Assembly: GCA_021108375.1 (NCBI GenBank)
Contig: JAIORA010000012.1
Coordinates: 62,001 to 126,000, forward strand
DNA: 64,000 bases
Direction of reading: 5' to 3'
From: Anaerohalosphaeraceae bacterium
Lineage (GTDB): Bacteria; Planctomycetota; Phycisphaerae; Sedimentisphaerales; UBA12454
The notes beneath the pieces were generated by a model, which did not search any database, was not told where the DNA came from, and saw only the letters and a list, made by a program, of their open reading frames with translations. Below are positions 25,874 to 36,284 of the stretch, piece after piece (the stretch's first letter is position 1; every line of letters starts with the position of its first letter). A program made the position numbers and the translations under genes.

Positions 25874-28490
25874 TGCCCTGTCTTGATTCAGCTGATGATT
25901 CCCAGGTTATCAAGCCCGGCTCGTATGAATCGCCCAGCTCACCACCATTTGGCATAACTCTCAACGCGAAACCACATTTGCCGCTCTTGCTGCATTTAAT
26001 CTGCCCCTGAAAAGAATAGCAGTTTGACTGAGCTTGTTCCTTCTGCGACATCCGCGTTACAGAGCTGTTGTGTATATTGCCCCAAGAGTCAACGGTGCCA
26101 TAACAAATTTCAATAGATACATCTTCCGGCCTGATGTCGCCAAGCTGGACATTGGCATTGATTTGCAGTGTGTTTCCAACCTGAAGATAATCGCTGTTGC
26201 CATTTAGAGGCTCAACTTTGCTGCCGCTGCTAACCTGAATATCGACATCTTCAAAACTGATATTGCCCCAACTGCTGCGCAGTCTCATCTTTTGCTCGGC
26301 AAGCTCTTTTGCCTTTTGAAGGTCAGAGCAGGTAAGCTCGTTCCATCTTTTTGCAGAAGGCACGTAGTACTTATTCGTATAATCGCCAACCATTCTATGG
26401 GTATTGAACCGCGGAGCGTTCCATTTCAGTGTGTTTTTCATTCTGTTTATCCAGGCACGCGGCAGGTTGTCCGTCGAACGAGTGTAAAACAGCGGAACGA
26501 TTTCGTTCTCGAAAAGATTGAAAGTCGCTTCGGATTCGACCTTGTCCTGATACTCGTAATCGTCATAAGTTTCGCCAGCGCCGATTACCCAACCGCCATT
26601 AAGGGTGTAGCCTTCACACCACCAGCCGTCCAGAGTACTAACGTTTAACGCGCCGTTGATGGCAGCCTTCATTCCACTGGTTCCGCTTGCTTCCATCGGT
26701 ACTCGCGGAGTGTTTAGCCAGATGTCAACGCCTTGCACCATATATCTTGCGATGTCGATGTTGTAATCTTCCAGAAAGACGAGTCTTCTTCGTACATCGT
26801 GCCTTGAAGCAAAATGGATGAGCTGGCGAATTATTTCCTTGCCCTGCACATCGTTAGGATGGGCTTTGCCAGCATAAATTATCTGTACGGGTTTATCGAC
26901 GTTGCTGAGAAGTTTAATAAATCTCTCAACGTCTTTCAAAAGCAGATTGCCGCGTTTATAAGTTGCGAATCTTCGAGCGAAACCGACCGTCAGCGCTTCG
27001 GGGTCGAGTACTTCTTCTGCCCAGCCAAGCTCAGTGTGATAAGCTCCGCGTCTCTGCATCTGTTTTTTAATTTGCTTGCGAACAAAGCTTACAAGGCTCT
27101 CTTTGTTGCGCTGATGTATTCTCCACAATTCCTCATCGGGAATCTGGTCAACATTTTTCCAAATGTTTTCGTCCGCGATTTCCTCGTCCCAATTAAAGCC
27201 CATATACCTTTCGTAGAGCAGGCTTAGTTCCGGCGAGACGAAAGTTTTAGCGTGAATACCGTTTGTTATCGAGCCGATTGGCACCTCTTCGACAGGTACA
27301 TCCGGCCAAATATCAGCCCACATCGACCTTGATACCTCGCCGTGCAGTTTGCTTACGCCGTTTCTGCTGGCGCTTAGACGCATAGCCAGTACCGGCATTT
27401 TGAAACTTTCGCTCTGTTTTCCCTGATTTATTCTGCCCAAACCGAGGAACTGGTCCATATTGATTCCGAGCTTGGGGAAGTATCCGCCGAAATATTTGTT
27501 CATAAGCTCAGGGCTGAACTCGTCGTTGCCGGCTTTGACCGGAGTGTGTACGGTGAAGATATTGCTTGCCTTGGTTGCTTCCAGTGCCTGAGCGAAATTT
27601 ATCTTTTTAGTATTTGAAAGGTGCCTTATTCTCTCCAGAGCCATAAACGCCGCGTGGCCCTCATTCATATGGCAGACGCTCGGCTCAATTCCCATCGCCA
27701 AAAGCGCCTTGTAACCGCCGATGCCCAGTAATACTTCCTGCTGAATCCGCATTTCAGAATCGCCGGTATAAAGGGCTGATGTGATGAGTCTGTCCTGTTG
27801 TGAATTTGCGGGGATGTTCGTATCGAGCAAATTAAGTTTTACCCTGCCAACCTGAATCTGCCATATCTGGGCGATTACCTGCCTTTGCGGGTAAGCTATT
27901 TTTATCGTTAGTGGCTTGCTGCTGTTGTGTTTCTTCAGCAGGCGAATCGGCATATTGTAAATATCATTTTCTTCGTAACGCTCCTGCTGCCAGCCGTCAG
28001 CATTGAGGTACTGGCGGAAATATCCTTTCTGGTACAAAAGTCCGATGCCTGTTAATGGCAGGCCGAGATCGGAGGCACTTTTGAGGTGGTCGCCTGCTAA
28101 AATTCCCAGGCCGCCTGAATAAATCGGAACCGATTCGTGCAGGCCAAACTCAAAACTGAAATATGCTATCAATGGCTTTTGTCCTTGGGTCCATACCTTG
28201 TCGAACCAAACGGGACTATCCATATAAAGCTGTAACTTTTCCTGAGCTTGTTTGAGCTGATAGAGATAGCCGGGATTTGCGGCCAGGTCGTTTAGCCTTG
28301 TCTGGCTTACACTGCCAAGAAGCTTTACCGGATTATGGCCAAACTGCTCCCACATTTCCGGGTCGATTTGCCTGAAAAGCTCAACAATTTCCGGGTTCCA
28401 CGCCCAAAAGAGATTGCAGGAAAGTTCCTCAAGCGGCTCCAATGGTTCCGGCAACGACGGCAGTACTGTAAAATTTCTTATTTTATGCAT
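25866..28490 (-). CDS. glgP: Alpha-glucan (glycogen) phosphorylase
   Basis: An 874-residue glycosyltransferase of family 35 that releases glucose-1-phosphate from glycogen or maltodextrin. It starts FTVLPSLPEPLEPLEELSCN and has AYFSFEFGLHESVPIYSGGLG, the bacterial short-type start. The cofactor loop RVPMEASGTSGMKAAINGA, which precedes the pyridoxal-phosphate region, is intact. The C-terminal part (EDVDIQVSSGSKVEPLNG...) is a beta domain that many members carry. The start at 28490 is preferred to one 33 bases upstream, because the latter is a TTG. No other glycogen gene is near. Confidence 0.93.
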   Translation of the reverse strand: MHKIRNFTVLPSLPEPLEPLEELSCNLFWAWNPEIVELFRQIDPEMWEQFGHNPVKLLGSVSQTRLNDLAANPGYLYQLKQAQEKLQLYMDSPVWFDKVWTQGQKPLIAYFSFEFGLHESVPIYSGGLGILAGDHLKSASDLGLPLTGIGLLYQKGYFRQYLNADGWQQERYEENDIYNMPIRLLKKHNSSKPLTIKIAYPQRQVIAQIWQIQVGRVKLNLLDTNIPANSQQDRLITSALYTGDSEMRIQQEVLLGIGGYKALLAMGIEPSVCHMNEGHAAFMALERIRHLSNTKKINFAQALEATKASNIFTVHTPVKAGNDEFSPELMNKYFGGYFPKLGINMDQFLGLGRINQGKQSESFKMPVLAMRLSASRNGVSKLHGEVSRSMWADIWPDVPVEEVPIGSITNGIHAKTFVSPELSLLYERYMGFNWDEEIADENIWKNVDQIPDEELWRIHQRNKESLVSFVRKQIKKQMQRRGAYHTELGWAEEVLDPEALTVGFARRFATYKRGNLLLKDVERFIKLLSNVDKPVQIIYAGKAHPNDVQGKEIIRQLIHFASRHDVRRRLVFLEDYNIDIARYMVQGVDIWLNTPRVPMEASGTSGMKAAINGALNVSTLDGWWCEGYTLNGGWVIGAGETYDDYEYQDKVESEATFNLFENEIVPLFYTRSTDNLPRAWINRMKNTLKWNAPRFNTHRMVGDYTNKYYVPSAKRWNELTCSDLQKAKELAEQKMRLRSSWGNISFEDVDIQVSSGSKVEPLNGNSDYLQVGNTLQINANVQLGDIRPEDVSIEICYGTVDSWGNIHNSSVTRMSQKEQAQSNCYSFQGQIKCSKSGKCGFALRVMPNGGELGDSYEPGLITWESSAESRQGIY

Positions 28491-29026
28491 AGTAACCCTA
28501 GTTCTAATAAAATCCTTTTTCAACTTTTCGACTTTTTTTCGACTTCAAAGCTCACCGAAGCACAAACTTCTGACAAAATAATGGCTGAGCCATCAAATAC
28601 CTAATCGACATATTTGCCGGACAGCTTAATACTACCAGCGCGATTTATTACAAAATCACGCTGAAATCCTAAATACTAAACCCTAAATACTAAACAATAT
28701 CGAATTACCAAAATACTAATTTTCAAAACAAAAACGGGCTTTTCCGTTCATCAGGTGTTTTGAATTTTTGTCATTGTAATTCTGAATTTGTTTGTTATGG
28801 GACGTTGCGGTCGGGATATTGTCATATCCCGGAGTTCTGATTTTCAGCAAAATTCATTTTAACAACATTTTATCGCCTCAAAGTGTATAACGTGTCTTTA
28901 AAAAAGAAGTTAGGTTTTTTGTGTTTTTATTGACAATTCGACATTTTTAGCTTAAATGTTTGCTTTTCTGTTCATCTTATAGTACAATTAGAAGATTGGT
29001 GTTCTTTGCTTGGATTATCAGAAAAT
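28491..29026. other. Gene-free stretch upstream of glgP and the dockerin gene
   Basis: This divergent 536-base region has at 28665-28725 a stretch of CTAAATACTAAACC-type words, the inverse of a TTTAGGATTTAG stretch near 1014-1062. The remainder is AT-rich and shows no feature I can name beyond possible promoters. Confidence 0.6.
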
Positions 29027-29917
29027 ATGAGCAATGTTGCTTTAAATTCTGGATGTCTTAAATGTTTGTGTCTGCTTATGGTTTTTGTAGTCATTTGTCA
29101 GGCTGATATTTATAACGGGGGCTTTGAAATTGCAGACCCCTGCCAGACACAAGATTTCACCACCCCCGATGGCTGGGGATGTGAGAATTACGCGGCCAAG
29201 GTCGGACATTTTTTACCTCAACCACAAGCAGGGGCAGGCAGGAATAATCCTTTTGATTGGAAAATAGACTACACCATAGGTCTGTTTCCATTTGAAGGCC
29301 ATTCTTATCTGCTGGTCAGCACCGGCCCGGACCCTAACGAAACTATCCCCGACCCGGGGATGAATGTTAGAACCGAAGCCGTGCAGGAAATAACCGTCTC
29401 AGAAGGTGAAATGATTCAGGGGATGTATTTTTTTGGCACCTGCGATTATTACGGTTGGAACGACACTGCCGAGATAATGCTGTGGCCAACACGCGATTTG
29501 ACCCTTACAGATATTGAGTTGGTAAGAATTTCTGTGCTTGACGTAGGTGATAACAGTTCCACGCTTGGCTGGCAGAGATTTGAATATGTCTTCGACGCGA
29601 ATCAGGCAGGTGCATACGATTTGGCCATCGCTGTTTGGGATGTTGATGATGGCTCTCTTCACACCTATTTTGCTGTGGATGCCCTTAGTCTCTGTAATGT
29701 GCCGGTTACAAACAGCGATATCAATCTTGATTGTGAAGTTAATTTTCTCGACTTTACTATTTTAGCTGACGATTGGCTTGAGGATTGCAGCGTCGCAAAT
29801 TATGCCTGCGACCCAAACAACAACGGCTGTTTCATCGGAACCAATTTGGCTGACAGCAATTTTGTCAATGCCAACGATTTAGGGGTATTTGTGCAGGACT
29901 GGCTTGAGGGATTTTAG
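29027..29917 (+). CDS. Secreted protein with C-terminal dockerin-like domain
   Basis: A 296-residue protein with a hydrophobic N-terminal signal (CLKCLCLLMVFVVICQADI), a beta-rich domain starting IYNGGFEIADP, typical of planctomycete exported carbohydrate-binding-like proteins, and at the end a type I dockerin pair: DINLDCEVNFLDFTILADDW and DSNFVNANDLGVFVQDWL, each a calcium loop with Asp/Asn at coordinating positions. Dockerins may bind cohesin partners on the surface; no cohesin is in the window. The start ATG at 29027 follows a long AT-rich leader; an in-frame TTG at 29006 is less likely. Confidence 0.75.
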   Translation: MSNVALNSGCLKCLCLLMVFVVICQADIYNGGFEIADPCQTQDFTTPDGWGCENYAAKVGHFLPQPQAGAGRNNPFDWKIDYTIGLFPFEGHSYLLVSTGPDPNETIPDPGMNVRTEAVQEITVSEGEMIQGMYFFGTCDYYGWNDTAEIMLWPTRDLTLTDIELVRISVLDVGDNSSTLGWQRFEYVFDANQAGAYDLAIAVWDVDDGSLHTYFAVDALSLCNVPVTNSDINLDCEVNFLDFTILADDWLEDCSVANYACDPNNNGCFIGTNLADSNFVNANDLGVFVQDWLEGF

Positions 29918-30004
29918 ATTCTCCAAAACTTTACAGCTGATTTTGACGCGAAAAACCCTTTTTACACACCCCCAAATTTCACTCTGGCACAAATGCCCAT
30001 TTTT

Positions 30005-30018
30005 TGGTATATATACCA
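30005..30018. promoter_or_regulatory. Perfect palindrome TGGTATATATACCA, possible operator
   Basis: A 14-base perfect palindrome between the dockerin gene and the phosphoesterase gene, about 67 bases before the latter. It has the size of a repressor operator, but no regulator is identified. Confidence 0.3.
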
Positions 30019-30084
30019 CTCTCATAAGCTCTACAATAGCAGCTAAAACCAGTTATGGTATTACCTTAAAATGGATTATAATAG

Positions 30085-30861
30085 ATGTTTGCGATAATAA
30101 GCGATATACATTCAAACCTTGAAGCACTGATAACAGTGCTGACAGATATCGAAAAAAAGGGCGTAAAAACGATATATTGTCTGGGCGATATAGTCGGCTA
30201 CGGACCAAATCCGAAAGAGTGTCTCGATTTGGTTATCGAAAAAGTACAAGCCTGCGTTATGGGCAATCACGATTACGCGGTGCTTTACGAGCCGACAAAT
30301 TTTAATCTCGGCGCAGAACGCGCCAGCTTCTGGACTCGCGGCCAGCTCGAAGCTGAGACAGATTCCAAAAGCCGGCAGAAAAGATGGAAGTATCTCGGCG
30401 ACCAACAGATGCGCTGGACATTAGAACCGCAAGAAGGCCTTTGTGATTTTACGCTGGACTTTGTACACGCTTCGCCGAGAAAACCAATAAACGAGTACAT
30501 TTTCCCAGACGATGTTTACACAACACCGGGCAAAATTACCGCACAATTTGAACGGTTTAAACATATCTGTTTTATAGGCCATACGCATTTGCCGGGCGTT
30601 TTTCTCGACGACCCCGATTTTTATGCGCCCGATGAGCTTGATTACGTCTATCCAATCATAGCTGAAGAAAGAGCTGTTATAAACGTTGGCTCGGTGGGAC
30701 AGCCCAGGGATAAGGACAACCGTGCGAGCTATGTGTTTGTTGAAGATAATAAAGTAAACTTCGTCCGACTGGAATACGATTACGAAATAACAGCAAAAAA
30801 AATATACGCTATCGATGAACTGGACAATTTTGAAGCGGACAGGCTCAATGAAGGCAGATAG
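30085..30861 (+). CDS. Calcineurin-like metallophosphoesterase
   Basis: A 258-residue phosphoesterase with the complete metal-binding set: SDIHSN near residue 6, GDIVGYGP near 37, GNHDYAV near 60, and FIGHTHLPG near 170. Such enzymes hydrolyse phosphodiesters or phosphoprotein; the target is unknown. The stop codon lies 21 bases before yidC, and it probably leads the yidC-mnmE operon. A TATAAT box sits two bases before the start codon, probably by chance or for a downstream start. Confidence 0.85.
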   Translation: MFAIISDIHSNLEALITVLTDIEKKGVKTIYCLGDIVGYGPNPKECLDLVIEKVQACVMGNHDYAVLYEPTNFNLGAERASFWTRGQLEAETDSKSRQKRWKYLGDQQMRWTLEPQEGLCDFTLDFVHASPRKPINEYIFPDDVYTTPGKITAQFERFKHICFIGHTHLPGVFLDDPDFYAPDELDYVYPIIAEERAVINVGSVGQPRDKDNRASYVFVEDNKVNFVRLEYDYEITAKKIYAIDELDNFEADRLNEGR

Positions 30862-30882
30862 AAAGGAAAGTGCATTACCTTT

Positions 30883-32865
30883 ATGAATACGAAAAAGATA
30901 TTAGTGGTATTGTTGTCGGTATATGTAGTTGCCTGTTCGGTACTCATTTATAAGTCCGGCGTATTTAAAACATCGAACGCAAAGGATATAAATGCTCAAA
31001 GCGGTATTTTCTCGCTCGCAGCAGAAGCAGACATCCCCGCCACCAAGCCACAGGAAACCCTTCAAGCACCGGCCTCTGCTGTCTCCTCTGCCAAGACAGA
31101 CTTTTCCATAATAAGTGCCGAGCCAAAACAAGTTGTTCTCGGTTCGATTGCATCTAAGGCTCAAGGCAATGATTTTCTGCTTGAACTCAAACTTACCTCC
31201 AAAGGCGCCGCAATTACAACAGCAAGCCTTAGAGATTATGATAACAGAGACGCAAAAAATCCTGAGCCGATGAAAATTATTTATCCCGCACCCAACGCGG
31301 CATATTCAATGGCCAGCGGAAGATTACTGCTTTACGATTACGGCCAGGCGATACCACTTAACAAGCTCAACTGGCAACTCGTTAACGAAGACAAACAGCC
31401 GGATGGTTCGCAAACGGCGGTTTTTCAAGCTGCTGTTACGAAGAACTCGCAAGATGCCCTGCTGCTGAGGAAAACTTACACGCTTGCCCCTGACAGCTAT
31501 ATGCTTACTTGCGATATAAGTATAGACAATCTCACCGATGGGGCTGTCAGTAGCGGTATGGAAATTTACGGCCCGGTAGGAATCGCAAGAGAAGGCTCAC
31601 GAGCCGATATGCGAAAAGTAACGACAGCATTTCTTGATTCTCAAAACAAAGTAACCACAACAAAATTGGATATGCGGAAACTCACAAAAGAGCCGAAGCC
31701 ACAGGCAGAGCTTTTGCCAAAAAAAGGGCAGGCAGGTGAATTTATGTGGGCAGCTATCGCAAGTAAGTATTTTGTCGCGATAGCTCGGCCTGTTCCGCAA
31801 AACGAAAGCGATTTGGCGTGTAAATGGATTGCCGGCAAATCGAGCATTTATTATCCCGGAGCCGCAGAAGATAATTCTGAATCGAATATCGGAGTATTTT
31901 TCAAAACTTCCTCTGCGATAATCCCGCCGCAACAAAGCAAAAAATACAGCTTTCAAATTTATCTTGGACCCAAAGATAAAAAACTGTTCGATAACAACAA
32001 ACTTTACAACAAGCTCGGCTTTGTCGAGGCCATCGATTTTCAGGCCTGTTTCGGCAATATATTTCGCCCGCTGTCATTTTTCATTCTGGAAGTTATGGGG
32101 TGGATGCAGGACAACCTCTGGCCGCACAATTACGGTATCGTAATTATAATTTTCGTTCTCATCGTTCGCATCCTGCTGCACCCGATTACCAAAAAAAGCC
32201 AGGTATCGATGATGAAGATGTCCAAGCTCGGACCAAAGGCTGAAGAGATTAAGAAAAAATACGCCAACAACAAAGGCGAACAACAAAAGCAAATGATGGC
32301 ACTTTACAAAGAACACGGCGCATCGCCTGTGTTGGGGTGTTTGCCGATGCTGCTGCAGATGCCTATCTGGATTGCTCTTTACAGTGCGATTTACGCCAGC
32401 ATAGACCTCAGAGGCGCAGCGTTTTTGCCTTTCTGGATTACAGACCTTTCGGCACCGGACTCTTTATTTGCTCTGCCGGCAGCTGTCGAAAACCTGCCCT
32501 TTATCGGCAATTTCCTCGGGACAAGTTTTAATCTTCTGCCGATACTATTGGGGGCATCAATGTTTGCACAACAAAAACTTATGCCCTCCTCGGCCTCGGC
32601 GGCAAATTCGCAGGCAGCTCAGCAACAGAAAATGATGATGTGGATGATGCCGATAATGATGCTGGTGTTCCTTTACAGAGCACCATCGGGATTGAACCTT
32701 TACATTATGTCCAGTACCATCGGCGGAGTTTTTGAACAATACGTTATACGCAAACACATCAGGGAAAAAGAGCAGGCCGAGGCGTTTGGCAAAGTTCCGG
32801 TAACGGCAAAAACAGGCGGAAAACTAAAGAAAAAAAAACCGAAACCGCCTTTCAAATTTTCATAA
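30883..32865 (+). CDS. yidC: Membrane protein insertase YidC
   Basis: A 660-residue inner-membrane insertase. It has an N-terminal membrane anchor (ILVVLLSVYVVACSVLIY), a periplasmic beta domain (residues about 60-400) of the type found in diderm bacteria, and the conserved membrane core with LFDNNKLYNKLGFVEAIDF, YGIVIIIFVLIVRILLHPITKKS, PVLGCLPMLLQMPIWIALY and FLYRAPSGLNLYI. The tail is strongly basic (GGKLKKKKPKPP), as expected for ribosome contact. AAGGAAAG precedes the ATG by about 12 bases. mnmE follows after 13 bases. Confidence 0.95.
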   Translation: MNTKKILVVLLSVYVVACSVLIYKSGVFKTSNAKDINAQSGIFSLAAEADIPATKPQETLQAPASAVSSAKTDFSIISAEPKQVVLGSIASKAQGNDFLLELKLTSKGAAITTASLRDYDNRDAKNPEPMKIIYPAPNAAYSMASGRLLLYDYGQAIPLNKLNWQLVNEDKQPDGSQTAVFQAAVTKNSQDALLLRKTYTLAPDSYMLTCDISIDNLTDGAVSSGMEIYGPVGIAREGSRADMRKVTTAFLDSQNKVTTTKLDMRKLTKEPKPQAELLPKKGQAGEFMWAAIASKYFVAIARPVPQNESDLACKWIAGKSSIYYPGAAEDNSESNIGVFFKTSSAIIPPQQSKKYSFQIYLGPKDKKLFDNNKLYNKLGFVEAIDFQACFGNIFRPLSFFILEVMGWMQDNLWPHNYGIVIIIFVLIVRILLHPITKKSQVSMMKMSKLGPKAEEIKKKYANNKGEQQKQMMALYKEHGASPVLGCLPMLLQMPIWIALYSAIYASIDLRGAAFLPFWITDLSAPDSLFALPAAVENLPFIGNFLGTSFNLLPILLGASMFAQQKLMPSSASAANSQAAQQQKMMMWMMPIMMLVFLYRAPSGLNLYIMSSTIGGVFEQYVIRKHIREKEQAEAFGKVPVTAKTGGKLKKKKPKPPFKFS

Positions 32866-32880
32866 TCTAAAAAAGATTAT
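32862..32880 (+). promoter_or_regulatory. Hairpin joining yidC stop and mnmE start
   Basis: ATAATCT (32862-32868) and AGATTAT (32874-32880) form a perfect 7-bp stem with five A in the loop. The yidC stop codon is in the left arm and the first two bases of the mnmE ATG are in the right arm, and mnmE has no ribosome site. This fits translational coupling by a terminating ribosome. Confidence 0.55.
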
Positions 32881-34255
32881 GCATAATCTTACTGATACAA
32901 TCATAGCGGTATCCAGCAGCGCAGGGGCAAGAACCATAATCCGTGTTGCCGGGAGTGATGCTTTCAACACGGTTTCCAGACTGTTAGGCGGAATAGATTT
33001 AAGCAAAAAACGAGCGGCGCAAAATGTCTCGATTCAAATCGAAGATGATTTTTGCGTTAGGGCAATTCTTTATACATTTCCCGCACCTGCCTCCTATACC
33101 GGCGACAATATCTGCGAACTTCATTGTCTCTGCTGCAATGAAGCGGTTGAACGAATCTACCAGAAGCTAATCGACTTGCAATGCGTCCCGGCTGACGGCG
33201 GAGAATTTACATATCGAGCGTACGTTAATGGCAAGATGGACATTTCGCAGGCTGAGGCGGTGGCGGCAATCGTTTCAGGCTCGAATCAGTATCAAATTGC
33301 CGCAGCGCAACGAGTGCTAAGCGGAGCTATCGAGCAAACAGTTGGGCGGATAAGCGAGAAAATTCTCACACTTCTCAGCCTTGTCGAAGCTGGTCTGGAT
33401 TTCAGCGAGGAAGACATCGAATTCGTTTCGCAGGTGCAGGCGGTAAATGAAACAGAGCAAATTCTTGCTGAAATTGAAAAACTGCTGGCAGGTTCGATAA
33501 GTTTTGAGCAGGTTGCAGAGGCAGATTCGGTCGCCGTTACTGGTACGCCCAGTTGTGGGAAAAGCAGTCTGGTCAATGCGAGTCTTGGCTTTGAAAGAAG
33601 TATTGTTTCACAAACAGATGGAACAACAAGGGACGTTCTTGGCCACTGGCTGAAACTCAAAAAATGTGATTGCGTGCTTTTCGATTGTGCAGGTATCGGA
33701 CAAGAACCGCAGGGATTACTTGAACAGTATGCACAGACCGCAACCATCGAGGCAGCCAAAAATGCCTGCTTTGTGGTTTTTTGTGTCGATGTGTCAAAAA
33801 CCGATTACAAAAACGACATCGAAATACTCAATTTTATGGGCATAACCCCTGCGATATTTGTCGCTACCAAGTGCGACTTGCTCAGGCCGGACGAACTTAA
33901 AAATAAACTCGCCGAGCTAAATTCGCTTTTCAAAAAAGAATTTTTAACGACCAGCGCAAAAACCGGCAATAGCATTGAAAATCTCAAACAAAGAATCGAA
34001 CAGTTGATTATATCACAAAGAACTGTCTCACCTGAATCAGCTGAAAAAATCGCTATAACAAAAAGACATCAGCAATCAGCGGCCACCGCCGCTGATAATG
34101 CTCGTCTTGCGAAAGGAGAACTGCAAAGACAAAGCGGTGAAACAGCGGCAATGTATTTACGAAGTGCAGCCCAGGAGCTTTCGGTGTTGAGCTCAGAACA
34201 TATCGACGAAGCAATTTTAGGTAAAATCTTTTCGAGTTTCTGCGTGGGCAAATAA
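32879..34255 (+). CDS. mnmE: tRNA modification GTPase MnmE
   Basis: A 458-residue GTPase that with MnmG makes the 5-carboxymethylaminomethyl group on U34 of tRNA. The N-terminal folate-like domain (TDTIIAVSSSAGARTIIRVAG, SYTGDNICELHCL) and helical domain flank a G domain with G1 GTPSCGKSS, G2 TTRD, G3 DCAG and a G4 variant TKCD in place of NKxD. The last residues FCVGK keep the conserved C-terminal cysteine motif. It is the second of the yidC-mnmE pair, an arrangement common near the origin. Confidence 0.95.
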   Translation: MHNLTDTIIAVSSSAGARTIIRVAGSDAFNTVSRLLGGIDLSKKRAAQNVSIQIEDDFCVRAILYTFPAPASYTGDNICELHCLCCNEAVERIYQKLIDLQCVPADGGEFTYRAYVNGKMDISQAEAVAAIVSGSNQYQIAAAQRVLSGAIEQTVGRISEKILTLLSLVEAGLDFSEEDIEFVSQVQAVNETEQILAEIEKLLAGSISFEQVAEADSVAVTGTPSCGKSSLVNASLGFERSIVSQTDGTTRDVLGHWLKLKKCDCVLFDCAGIGQEPQGLLEQYAQTATIEAAKNACFVVFCVDVSKTDYKNDIEILNFMGITPAIFVATKCDLLRPDELKNKLAELNSLFKKEFLTTSAKTGNSIENLKQRIEQLIISQRTVSPESAEKIAITKRHQQSAATAADNARLAKGELQRQSGETAAMYLRSAAQELSVLSSEHIDEAILGKIFSSFCVGK

Positions 34256-34257
34256 AA

Positions 34258-34282
34258 AGACCCCCGGCTTAGCCGAGGGTCT
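34258..34282. terminator. Shared terminator between mnmE and dnaK
   Basis: AGACCCCCGGC and GCCGAGGGTCT pair with one mismatch across a TTA loop. A-runs flank the stem at its left and T/A at its right, so it can stop both the plus-strand mnmE and the minus-strand dnaK transcripts. Confidence 0.7.
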
Positions 34283-34315
34283 TAAAAATCAAACCGTTAT
34301 AGAAATTCAAACTTT

Positions 34316-36238
34316 TTATTTGTCTTTGGCTTCAAACTCCGCATCGATTACATCATCGCCTTTAGGTTTGTTATCGTTTTCCGGCGGAGCTTGCTCACCA
34401 TCTTGCTGAGGAGCTTCGGCGGCTTGCTTTTTAGCAGCTTCTTCATAAAGAATCTTGCCAAGCTCTTGTGCAGAGCTGTTGAGGTTTTCCATTGCCTTCT
34501 TGATAGCCTCACCGTCTTCGCCCTTAGCAGCTTCTTTGAGATTGTTCACTGCCGACTCGATATTCCCGCGAGTCTCCGCGGAAACTTTCTCGCCGTGCTC
34601 CTTGAGAGTTTTCTCGGTAGAATAAACAAGCTGGTCGGCCTGGTTTTTCAAATCAATGACCTCTCTTCTTTTTTTGTCCTCTTCAGCGTGCAGTTCAGCA
34701 TCACTTGTCATCTTGGCAATTTCTTCTTCGCTAAGGCCGCTGCTCGATTTGATTTCGATAGACTGCTGTTTGCCCGTGCCGAGATCTTTTGCCGAGACAT
34801 TCAAAATGCCGTTAGCGTCAATATCAAAGGCAACCTCAATTTGCGGAACGCCTCGTGGCGATGGCGGAATGTCAGAAAGCTGAAATCTGCCGAGAGTTCT
34901 ATTATCGCGTGCAAATTCCCTTTCGCCCTGCAGAACGTGTATGTCAACACTGGTCTGGCTGTCAGCAGCGGTCGAAAACACTTCCTTCTTGCTGGTTGGA
35001 ATCGTGGTATTGCTTTCGATAAGCTTTGTCATCACCCCGCCGAGAGTTTCAACGCCCAGCGAAAGCGGAGTAACATCGAGAAGCAAAATGTCTTTTACGC
35101 CGGCATCCCCGGCCAGAACCGCACCCTGTATAGCTGCACCAAGAGCAACTACTTCGTCCGGGTTAATACTCTTGTTAGGCTCTTTCTCGAAAATATCTTT
35201 TACGATTTTATGCACTACCGGAATTCTCGTCGAGCCACCAACCAGGAGAATTTCTGCTATTTCGGACGGCTTAATTTTTGCATCTTCCAGCGCCTTTCGG
35301 CACGGAGCTTTAAGCCTTTCGAGAGTTACCTCAGCCAGAGATTCAAACTTGCTCCTGGTAACTGTTATCTGTAAATGTTTCGGGCCGGAAGCGTCTGCGG
35401 TTATAAACGGCAGATTCACGGTTGATTCTACCTGCGTACTCAACTCACATTTTGATTTTTCAGCAGCTTCTTTAAGTCTCTGATGAGCCATCGGGTCTGT
35501 GCGAAGGTCTATGCCCTCTGTCTTTTTGAATTCGTCTGCAAGATAGTTCATCAATAGTTCGTCAAGGTCATCACCGCCGAGATGGCCGTCTCCATTGGTG
35601 CTAAGCACCTCAAAGACATTGTCGCCAATATCGAGAATCGATACATCAAACGTACCACCACCAAAATCGAAGACAGCGATTTTTTCAGCTTTCTTCTTTT
35701 CCAAACCATAAGCCAATGCCGCAGCAGTCGGTTCGTTTATAATCCGTTCGACTTTAAGCCCGGCAATCTTGCCGGCATCTTTTGTTGCCTGGCGTTGTGA
35801 ATCGTTAAAATATGCGGGTACTGTTATTACCGCCTGCTCAACTTTTTCGCCAAGATAGTCTTCAGCGGTCTTTTTCAAATCCTGAAGAATCATCGCTGAA
35901 ACTTCCGGCGGGGTATATTCCTTGCCCATAACTCCGACCTTCACCAACTCGGCAGAGGCGCCGGTAATCTTATATGGAACCAGCTTCTCTTCGGAAGCAA
36001 CTTCATTGTGTCTTCGCCCCATAAACCTTTTTATTGAAAAAACGGTATTCTCCGGGTTGGTTACCTGCTGATGTTTGGCAATCTGGCCAATGAGCCTTTC
36101 GCTTTTATCTGTAAAGCCAACCACAGAAGGTGTAAGCCGGTTGCCTGAAGAGTTCACAAGAACCTTAGGCGTTGAGCCTTCCATTACTGCCACAACCGAA
36201 TTTGTGGTTCCAAGGTCTATTCCAATTATTTTTCCCAT
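34316..36238 (-). CDS. dnaK: Chaperone DnaK
   Basis: A 640-residue Hsp70. It begins [18 protein letters not shown], with [25 protein letters not shown] and [11 protein letters not shown] in the ATPase domain, substrate-binding beta domain ([20 protein letters not shown]) and a helical lid, and ends in an acidic tail [17 protein letters not shown] lies about ten bases ahead of the ATG. Upstream is a perfect -24/-12 sigma-54 promoter and no CIRCE element. No grpE or dnaJ is adjacent. Confidence 0.97.
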   Translation of the reverse strand: MGKIIGIDLGTTNSVVAVMEGSTPKVLVNSSGNRLTPSVVGFTDKSERLIGQIAKHQQVTNPENTVFSIKRFMGRRHNEVASEEKLVPYKITGASAELVKVGVMGKEYTPPEVSAMILQDLKKTAEDYLGEKVEQAVITVPAYFNDSQRQATKDAGKIAGLKVERIINEPTAAALAYGLEKKKAEKIAVFDFGGGTFDVSILDIGDNVFEVLSTNGDGHLGGDDLDELLMNYLADEFKKTEGIDLRTDPMAHQRLKEAAEKSKCELSTQVESTVNLPFITADASGPKHLQITVTRSKFESLAEVTLERLKAPCRKALEDAKIKPSEIAEILLVGGSTRIPVVHKIVKDIFEKEPNKSINPDEVVALGAAIQGAVLAGDAGVKDILLLDVTPLSLGVETLGGVMTKLIESNTTIPTSKKEVFSTAADSQTSVDIHVLQGEREFARDNRTLGRFQLSDIPPSPRGVPQIEVAFDIDANGILNVSAKDLGTGKQQSIEIKSSSGLSEEEIAKMTSDAELHAEEDKKRREVIDLKNQADQLVYSTEKTLKEHGEKVSAETRGNIESAVNNLKEAAKGEDGEAIKKAMENLNSSAQELGKILYEEAAKKQAAEAPQQDGEQAPPENDNKPKGDDVIDAEFEAKDK

Positions 36239-36284
36239 AATCTATTGCTCCTTACAATTGTTAGCAAATACTGTATATCAACAG

